Assembly (NCBI RefSeq): GCF_030408355.1
Contig: NZ_CP046606.1
Coordinates: forward strand, 124,001-188,000
Reading direction: 5' to 3'
Source of the DNA: Corynebacterium afermentans subsp. afermentans
GTDB lineage: Bacteria; Actinomycetota; Actinomycetes; Mycobacteriales; Mycobacteriaceae
Length of the DNA: 64,000 nucleotides
Part shown: positions 58,857-64,000 of the stretch, in pieces
How the letters are laid out: every line of letters begins with the position of its first letter
Position numbering within the stretch: the first letter of the stretch is position 1
Notes under the pieces: model-generated
The model's database searches: none
The model's input: only the letters and a program-made list of their open reading frames with translations
What the model was told of the DNA's origin: nothing
Translations under genes and position numbers: made by a program

Positions 58857-59483
58857 GTGTTCGAAGGACCACTGCAGGACCTTATCGACGAGCTATCGCG
58901 CCTCCCCGGTGTCGGACCGAAGTCCGCGCAACGGATCGCGTTTCACTTGTTGAAGGAGGAACCGGAGGACGTCGATAGGCTGCGCGCCGCATTGGCTGCC
59001 GTGCGCGACGGGGTGACGTTCTGCCGCATCTGCAACAACGTCTCGCGCGAGGACGTCTGCCGCATCTGCGCCGATTCGGGGCGCGACAAAGCGCTCGTGT
59101 GCGTGGTGGAAGACGCGAAAGACATCCAGGTCATCGAGCGCACCGGCGAATACTCCGGCCGCTACCACGTGCTCGGTGGGGCGCTGGACCCGCTGGCGAA
59201 CGTCGGGCCGAAAGACCTCGCGATCGCGCCGCTGTTGCAGCGCATCGGCGGTGTCCTGCCGGACCTGGAGGGCACCGAGGCGCCGGCGGTAAGCGAGGTC
59301 ATCTTGGCCACCGACCCCGACACCGAGGGCGAGGCGACCGCGTCGTATCTCGTGCGCCTGCTCAAGGACTTCCCGGACCTGACCATTTCGCGGCTCGCCT
59401 CCGGCATGCCGTTGGGCGGGGACTTGGAGTTTGTCGATGAGCTCACGCTCTCCCGCGCGCTTACCGGGCGTCTGCAGCTTTAG
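58857..59483 (+). CDS. recR: Recombination protein RecR
   Basis: 208 residues, GTG start after GAAAGGA. Helix-hairpin-helix [20 protein letters not shown]; the zinc finger [16 protein letters not shown]; Toprim domain starting [20 protein letters not shown] with the [13 protein letters not shown] acidic motif. It acts with RecO and RecF to load RecA at gaps. Normal length (about 200). Confidence 0.96.
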   Translation: MFEGPLQDLIDELSRLPGVGPKSAQRIAFHLLKEEPEDVDRLRAALAAVRDGVTFCRICNNVSREDVCRICADSGRDKALVCVVEDAKDIQVIERTGEYSGRYHVLGGALDPLANVGPKDLAIAPLLQRIGGVLPDLEGTEAPAVSEVILATDPDTEGEATASYLVRLLKDFPDLTISRLASGMPLGGDLEFVDELTLSRALTGRLQL

Positions 59484-59586
59484 CCCCCCTTTTTACTGCG
59501 AGAATGCCGGTTATCCACAGGGGTGGTGTTGCAAATTCCACAGGGCGGTCCGGGATGGGGTTGCGTTGGGTTTAGGGTCTGTGGCC

Positions 59587-60666
59587 ATGAACTCGTTCGA
59601 CGCATTCATCCAGGCGATGTCCGCAGTATCCATGGAGACGCTGCGGCACTTTGACCTGCCGGTTGCGCTTGCTGCCGGGATGGCGCCGGATCGGGCGCGT
59701 GCGTGGGATCAGATGCAGGACGTCTACTACGGGACAACGAAATTCACCCGCAAGCAATCGGAAGCCGCGCAGAAAGCCCGCGGGTTCTCCCTGGACGAGC
59801 TCGCGCTGATCGAACGACGTGTTGCCGTGGTGAAGGATGCCGGCGAGCGGTGGCGGCTGCGGCTGGAACTGTTGGATGTCACCGGCGGGTACCGCGCGAT
59901 CGAACGCGCCGCACGAGAGATCGTGCCCCGCGAGGACAATGCCCCTAAGAAGAAACAAGTGGCGTTCTCGCAACCGAAGAACGGGCGGGCGCGCATCACC
60001 ATCGACACCACCGACCGCAAAGCAGCCGACTTAGAGCACCGCCTGCGGCAAGGCATCGACGCCACGCTGCCGGCGGCGGCGCAGATGGAGGAGGCGTTCT
60101 GGCGCATCGTCGAAGGTAAGGCTGGCGGGGTGGTCGCCGCCGCGCCACGGCCGATCGTGCTGGTGCCGATCACGGAGCACGCCCGGATTATGGCGGGTGA
60201 CGGCGACGACGTCATCCTGACGCTGACTGACGGCACCAGCATGACGGGTGCGGAGTACCTCCAGCAAGAGTTCGGCGAAGCCTTGGAGGTTGCCGCCTTC
60301 CACCCCGAGGAAGGCGCGGTGAACCTCTACGACACCGAACGCTTCGCCAACCAGAAACAGCGCGATATGGCCTGCATGGTCTCACCCGTGTGCGCCTTCC
60401 CAGGCTGCCGCCACGGCGCCTACGCTTCCGAGATCCACCACGTGACAGCGTGGAAACACGGCGGGCTGACCAACATGAACAACCTGGTGCCGCTATGCAG
60501 GTATCACAACCGGATCAACGACAACGACCCCTGGCGCAACAAACGCGGACACATCACCATGATCAGGGGCGCGCCCTGGTGGGTCTCACCCCGCGGCTAC
60601 CACATCAAAAACACTGACCGCGGAGCACTCGACCAACTCTTCGGACCCCGAAGAGCTGGCCCCTAA
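59587..60666 (+). CDS. DUF222/HNH endonuclease-type protein
   Basis: 359 residues from ATG (MNSFDAFIQAMSAVSMETLR); GTG 59581 is a near alternative. The N-terminal three quarters are helical, like the DUF222 region of the actinobacterial 13E12-type proteins; the C-terminal HNH domain is complete: CAFPGCRHG, EIHHVTAWKHGG (His pair), NNLVPLCRYHNRIND. Members of this family are numerous in mycolata and often of mobile origin; cellular targets are unknown. It is solitary, between recR and the convergent gatD, and ends 10 nt from the gatD stop. Confidence 0.85.
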   Translation: MNSFDAFIQAMSAVSMETLRHFDLPVALAAGMAPDRARAWDQMQDVYYGTTKFTRKQSEAAQKARGFSLDELALIERRVAVVKDAGERWRLRLELLDVTGGYRAIERAAREIVPREDNAPKKKQVAFSQPKNGRARITIDTTDRKAADLEHRLRQGIDATLPAAAQMEEAFWRIVEGKAGGVVAAAPRPIVLVPITEHARIMAGDGDDVILTLTDGTSMTGAEYLQQEFGEALEVAAFHPEEGAVNLYDTERFANQKQRDMACMVSPVCAFPGCRHGAYASEIHHVTAWKHGGLTNMNNLVPLCRYHNRINDNDPWRNKRGHITMIRGAPWWVSPRGYHIKNTDRGALDQLFGPRRAGP

Positions 60667-60676
60667 GCAACGCGAA

Positions 60677-61390
60677 TTAACGCAGGCGCTCCTCGCGCAG
60701 CTTGGTCACCGCGTCGAGCTCAAGCGGCTGTAGCTCCGCGAGCGGGATGTCCAACGCGCGGGCGATGAGCAGGTCCGCCAGCTGCGGGTTTCGGGCCAGC
60801 GCCGGGCCATGCATGTAGGTGGCTATCACGCTGCCTTGCACCACACCGTCGACCTTCGCGTCGCCGTTGCCGACGCCGCGGGTCACGCGCCCCAACGCAG
60901 ACGCGTCCGGGCCGAGCACGGTTGCGCCCATGTGGTTTTCGAAGCCGGTCAACGGCTCGGAAAGCTCGGCGGTGACACCGGCGCGGGTGGGCTCGGAGGC
61001 GAGTTCGCCGGTGGCGCGGCGGGAAAGCGGGGTGGTGGTGACGTCGAGAAGCCCGACGCCCTCGGCCTCCTCGCCGTGCGCGCGGAACGTGTGGCCGAGC
61101 ACCTGCAGGCCCGCGCACACCGCGAAGATTGGCCGGCCGTCGGCGGCCGCGGACTGCAGACCCGGGGAGGCGCTCAGACGCGCCGCGGCGAGTAGTTGGG
61201 CGGAGTCTTCGCCGCCGCCGAGGGTGTAGAGGTCGTAGGAGGGCGGGATGTCGTCGTGAAGCAAAATGCGCTCGATGGACGCCTCGATGCCGCGGCGGCG
61301 CGCACGCTCGCGCAGGACAAGGGCGTTGCCGTCGTCGCCGTAGGTGCCCAACACGTCGGGCAGGACGAGGCCGATGGTGAGTTTAGGCAC
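60677..61390 (-). CDS. gatD: Lipid II isoglutaminyl synthase, glutaminase subunit GatD
   Basis: 237 residues, CobB/CobQ-like class I glutamine amidotransferase. Nucleophile Cys in PIFAVCAGLQVLGHTF; acid/base His in YMHGPALARNPQLADL; the N-terminal TIGLVLPDVLGTYGDDGNAL is typical of GatD. It hydrolyses glutamine and channels ammonia to MurT, which amidates the D-Glu of lipid II to D-isoglutamine. Its start overlaps the murT stop by 8 nt, in keeping with the obligate GatD-MurT complex. Confidence 0.92.
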   Translation of the reverse strand: MPKLTIGLVLPDVLGTYGDDGNALVLRERARRRGIEASIERILLHDDIPPSYDLYTLGGGEDSAQLLAAARLSASPGLQSAAADGRPIFAVCAGLQVLGHTFRAHGEEAEGVGLLDVTTTPLSRRATGELASEPTRAGVTAELSEPLTGFENHMGATVLGPDASALGRVTRGVGNGDAKVDGVVQGSVIATYMHGPALARNPQLADLLIARALDIPLAELQPLELDAVTKLREERLR

Positions 61391-62681
61391 GGTAGTCCTC
61401 CTCCTTGGTCAGCGCGCGGCGCAGGTTGAGCAGCGCGGTGTAGTTGGCCAGCACCTCGACGCGCCCGGGCGGGCAGGCGCGGATGGCGGCGATCGCGTCG
61501 TGGACGACGTCGTGGTCGATGCCGCCGTAGGTGAGGCGTACGGCGAGGTCGGTGGCGCGCTCGCCGGCGGCGACGACGTGGGTGTCACCGAAGTCCTCAA
61601 ACTTGACGTCCCAGAGCCAGGAGACGTCTTCGCCGTCGCCTTGTTGCGCGTTGACGGCGATGACCACCCCGTCGGCGTCGCGGTCGACCATGGACAGCGC
61701 CTCCTGCCAGCCGGCGGGGTTTTTGGCCAGCAGGAGGTGGACGTCGCGCTCGCCGAGGTGGACGGTGGTGTAGCGGCCGGCGACGTTGTCCACCTCAGCG
61801 GCGGCGTGTACGGCGGCATCGAGGGGGACGCCGAACGCTTCGACGGCGGCGGCGATGGCTTGGGCGGCGTTGCCTCGGTTGGCGCGGCCGGGGAGTTTGA
61901 GCTCAAGCTTTGCGACGCCCTCCGGTCCCACCAACGTTTCCCCCTCGACCGCGTACTTGGGGGTGGGGCGGCGGAATTCGCGGCCGTCGGGCAGAGGGTC
62001 GACGGCGTACCAGTCGCTTTCGCCCGTGGCGTTGTCGTCGTGCGTGACGGAGGAGCGCACGACGTGGCCGCCGGAGCGGGGGTTGGTCACGGAGTCGCCG
62101 GTCCAGCCGGCGCCGGCGGAAACCCAGACGACGTTCGGGTGGTCGTAGGCGATGGAGGTGATCAAAACGTCGTCGCAGTTGGCGACGACGGTGGCCTCCG
62201 GGTGGGCCATGACGGCTGCGCGCAGGGCGCGTTCGATGGAGTTGATCTCGCCGACCCGGTCGAGCTGGTCACGGGTGAGGTTGAGCAGTACGAACGCTGC
62301 CGGCTGCAAACGTTCGGCCACCTTGGGCACGTGCAGCTCGTCGCATTCGAGGACGATGGCGTCGGCGTCTTTGCCGGCGAGCAGGGCGGAGATGATGCCG
62401 GCGTCCATGTTGTCGCCGCCGTCGTTGGTGGCCACGTTGTGCTTGGTGCCGACGGCGCCGGCGAGCATGCGGGTGGTGGTGGATTTGCCGTTGGTGCCGG
62501 TGACCAGGACGGCGGGGCGGCCGCCACCGAGGGAGGCCATGATGTTCGGGTCGATCGCTGCGGCGACGAGGCCGCCGATCATGCCGCCGGCTCCGCGGCC
62601 GGTGGCGCGCGAGGCGGCCGTGGCCAGGTTGGCGGCGGTGGCGGCTACCGCGGTGCGGATGCGCGAGATGGGTCCTTGCAT
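61383..62681 (-). CDS. murT: Lipid II isoglutaminyl synthase, Mur-ligase subunit MurT
   Basis: 432 residues. Mur-ligase central domain with P-loop VTGTNGKSTTTRML, DELHVPKVAERLQPAAFVLL and LTRDQLDRVGEI; C-terminal DUF1727 domain that contacts GatD (AKNPAGWQEALSMVDRDADG). The Cys4 zinc ribbon that interrupts the central domain in Staphylococcus and Streptococcus MurT is represented only by NPRSGGHVV and WYAVDPLPDG, with no cysteines. Otherwise length and motifs are normal, so it is expected to be active. Cotranscribed with gatD and probably with the dnaQ-like gene, whose stop is 11 nt upstream. Confidence 0.92.
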   Translation of the reverse strand: MQGPISRIRTAVAATAANLATAASRATGRGAGGMIGGLVAAAIDPNIMASLGGGRPAVLVTGTNGKSTTTRMLAGAVGTKHNVATNDGGDNMDAGIISALLAGKDADAIVLECDELHVPKVAERLQPAAFVLLNLTRDQLDRVGEINSIERALRAAVMAHPEATVVANCDDVLITSIAYDHPNVVWVSAGAGWTGDSVTNPRSGGHVVRSSVTHDDNATGESDWYAVDPLPDGREFRRPTPKYAVEGETLVGPEGVAKLELKLPGRANRGNAAQAIAAAVEAFGVPLDAAVHAAAEVDNVAGRYTTVHLGERDVHLLLAKNPAGWQEALSMVDRDADGVVIAVNAQQGDGEDVSWLWDVKFEDFGDTHVVAAGERATDLAVRLTYGGIDHDVVHDAIAAIRACPPGRVEVLANYTALLNLRRALTKEEDYRA

Positions 62682-62691
62682 GCGGACAAGG

Positions 62692-63684
62692 CTACTCCGC
62701 GGATTCCATCTGGCCGACTAGCCGCGCGAATTCTTCCCCGGAGACGACTGGGATTTCTTTGCGGTGGGCGTGCATGGCTTTTCCGCGCAGCTCAGCGCCG
62801 CGCTCCATGGCGTCGGAGACGGCGACGGAGGTTTCGCGGGTGAGCTTTTCGCGGTAGGTCAGCCCTGCGCGCACGCCGGCGTCGATGAGGTCGTCGGGGT
62901 CGAGGGCGATGTCGTCAGAGACGACGAACTCCATGCCGCGCAGCAGCCCGCCTTTGCCGAGGCGCCCCGGGTTCGCGCCGACGGCGGGGGCTTTTTCCGC
63001 ATCCACGCGTATCGACGAGCGCTGCAACCCGAATGCGTCCGGCGCCAGATCCTCGGGGTTGAGCTCGACGAGCCCGCCGGGGGCGAGCTGGAGGTGCATG
63101 GCCACCAGTTTCAGGGTTTGGCCGCGTGAGAAGTCCGCTTCGGGCTCGCCGATGCGCTCGGTGGAAGCGGTCGGCGGGGTGGACGCTACGCCGACGAGGT
63201 TGGCCACGGCGTTGATGCGGGTGTCCACCGGGATGTGGCTCTGCCGGCGGGCGGTGGCGAGCAAGTCCACGATCGCGGTTGGCTTGGGGACGTGGCCGAC
63301 ACGCTGGCGGCGCCTGTTGCCGCGGCCGCGGCGCGAACGGTTCGCCCGGGCCGCGGCGTTCATGGCGCGGCGCGCCTCGGAAACAATGTATCCCCAGGTG
63401 ACGGGGGAGTCGTGGGTGACTACCACGCGGCCGTCGAGAAGCTTGTCCAGCGTGCGCAAGAAGCGGGAAAAGCGTGGGGCTTGGGCGAAGTCGTGCGCGG
63501 TCAGGCCGTGGGTGTGGGCGGGGCCGGGATCGGTGGCGGGGTTAACTACGGCGTGGAACTCCTCGCCCACGCGCCCGGCGACGTCGAACGTGACCGCGTC
63601 GATGGTGAGCAGGCGCCCCGTCGACGGGTGAATCCCCGTGGCCTGTGTAAACAGCGCCACGTAGGGGTAGTCGTTCTCAGTCAT
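62692..63684 (-). CDS. DnaQ-like (DEDD exonuclease fold) protein with C-terminal BRCT-like region, catalytic residues lost
   Basis: 330 residues. The N-terminal 180 residues follow the epsilon-type exonuclease pattern (YPYVALFTQATGIHPSTGRL, FHAVVNPATDPGPAHTHGLT, FSRFLRTLDKLLDGRVVVTH). The ExoI motif that should read DxETTG is FTQATG, lacking both acidic residues, and no convincing ExoII or ExoIII Asp is in place. The C-terminal 85 residues (LLRGMEFVVSDDIALDPDDL, GLTYREKLTRETSVAVSDAM) resemble a BRCT domain. It is therefore probably not a nuclease but a binding protein derived from one. It lies directly upstream of murT-gatD on the same strand, an arrangement I recall from C. glutamicum. Confidence 0.75.
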   Translation of the reverse strand: MTENDYPYVALFTQATGIHPSTGRLLTIDAVTFDVAGRVGEEFHAVVNPATDPGPAHTHGLTAHDFAQAPRFSRFLRTLDKLLDGRVVVTHDSPVTWGYIVSEARRAMNAAARANRSRRGRGNRRRQRVGHVPKPTAIVDLLATARRQSHIPVDTRINAVANLVGVASTPPTASTERIGEPEADFSRGQTLKLVAMHLQLAPGGLVELNPEDLAPDAFGLQRSSIRVDAEKAPAVGANPGRLGKGGLLRGMEFVVSDDIALDPDDLIDAGVRAGLTYREKLTRETSVAVSDAMERGAELRGKAMHAHRKEIPVVSGEEFARLVGQMESAE

Positions 63685-63698
63685 CGTTCCAAGGTAGC

Positions 63699-64000
63699 TT
63701 ACGGCTCGGCTACCTCGTACAGGGGCTGATCCAGCCTGGTGTTGGAGCGCACCTTCAGCCCGCCGATGGAGTATTCGTACTGCTGTTGTTGCGGGGCAGG
63801 CGCTGGCGCAGGTGCAGGAGCGGGGGCGGGGGCTGGCGCAGGCTCGGGTGCCGGGGCTGGCGCGGGAGCGGGGGCGGGTGCCTGCTGACGCGGCGCCGGC
63901 GCGGGTGCCGGGGCAGGCGCGGGCGCACGCTGCACCGGGGCTTGCTGTGGCTGCGGGGCAGGCGCGGGCTGCTGGACCTCCACCACCGGCTCCGGGGCCT
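63699..64000 (-). CDS. Ala/Pro-rich protein, C-terminal part (cut by window edge)
   Basis: Open from the window edge to a stop at 63699. The visible end is about 100 residues: a Pro/Ala/Gln-rich region (PAPAPAPAPAPR-type repeats, QQAPAPAPAP) followed by a short folded-looking end, YEYSIGGLKVRSNTRLDQPL and YEVAEP. No function can be assigned without the N-terminal part. It precedes the dnaQ-like gene by 15 nt on the same strand, so both may be one transcript. Confidence 0.6.
   Translation of the reverse strand, partial: APEPVVEVQQPAPAPQPQQAPVQRAPAPAPAPAPAPRQQAPAPAPAPAPAPEPAPAPAPAPAPAPAPAPQQQQYEYSIGGLKVRSNTRLDQPLYEVAEP

Overview
The window is chromosomal DNA of a mycolic-acid actinobacterium, most likely Corynebacterium. 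The evidence is high GC, a single Emb arabinosyltransferase next to AftA, the DprE1/DprE2 pair, GlfT1 with the Wzm/Wzt galactan exporter, a cutinase-type secreted hydrolase, a candidate leaderless gene start, and an IS1249-type insertion sequence. Gene order 7.5-22.5 kb resembles the mycobacterial arabinogalactan locus. Gene order 55-63.7 kb (aspT, dnaX, ybaB, recR, then gatD, murT and a dnaQ-like gene) resembles the Corynebacterium glutamicum chromosome. Both comparisons are from memory; no search was run.

Layout. 0-1 kb: end of an S4 RNA-binding gene and a glyoxalase-fold protein. 0.9-9.3 kb (minus strand): tightly packed aftA, emb, cutinase-like hydrolase, M13 metallopeptidase, unknown protein. 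9.4-12.8 kb: two-component pair diverging from an ABC transporter. 12.9-20.3 kb: dprE1-dprE2, GtrA-family protein, glfT1, wzt-wzm, i.e. decaprenyl-phosphoryl-arabinose synthesis and galactan initiation/export. 20.4-22.5 kb: an aminotransferase-fold protein lacking the PLP lysine, and a quinone oxidoreductase.

22.5-54.7 kb is the accessory part. Five large secreted proteins with repeats, Thr/Pro stalks or NANP repeats are interspersed with tRNA genes (all four tRNA-Ser isoacceptors and two identical tRNA-Arg), an intact IS1249-like element with an 8-bp target duplication, and a decayed IS481-like element with an array of terminal motifs. Four of the five surface proteins lack a sortase signal. 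They share instead a C-terminal module: Cys, hydrophobic helix, amphipathic linker, second hydrophobic helix, Cys, polar tail. This looks like an anchoring or assembly device and is the most interesting feature of the window. The fifth has a LADTG sortase-type signal. Core genes between them include mgtE, tyrA, tadA and its partner, csbD, and an MMPL transporter. A compact queuosine set (tgt, precursor transporter, glutamyl-Q tRNA(Asp) synthetase) suggests salvage of a queuosine precursor followed by glutamylation of Q-tRNA(Asp).

54.6-64 kb: tRNA-Ser, SRP RNA, aspT, dnaX, ybaB, recR and an HNH protein, then on the minus strand gatD-murT (lipid II amidation), a degenerate DnaQ-like protein and the 3' end of an Ala/Pro-rich gene cut by the window edge. 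Several housekeeping-type proteins here have lost expected catalytic or metal-binding residues (class V aminotransferase, MurT zinc ribbon, DnaQ-like exonuclease).
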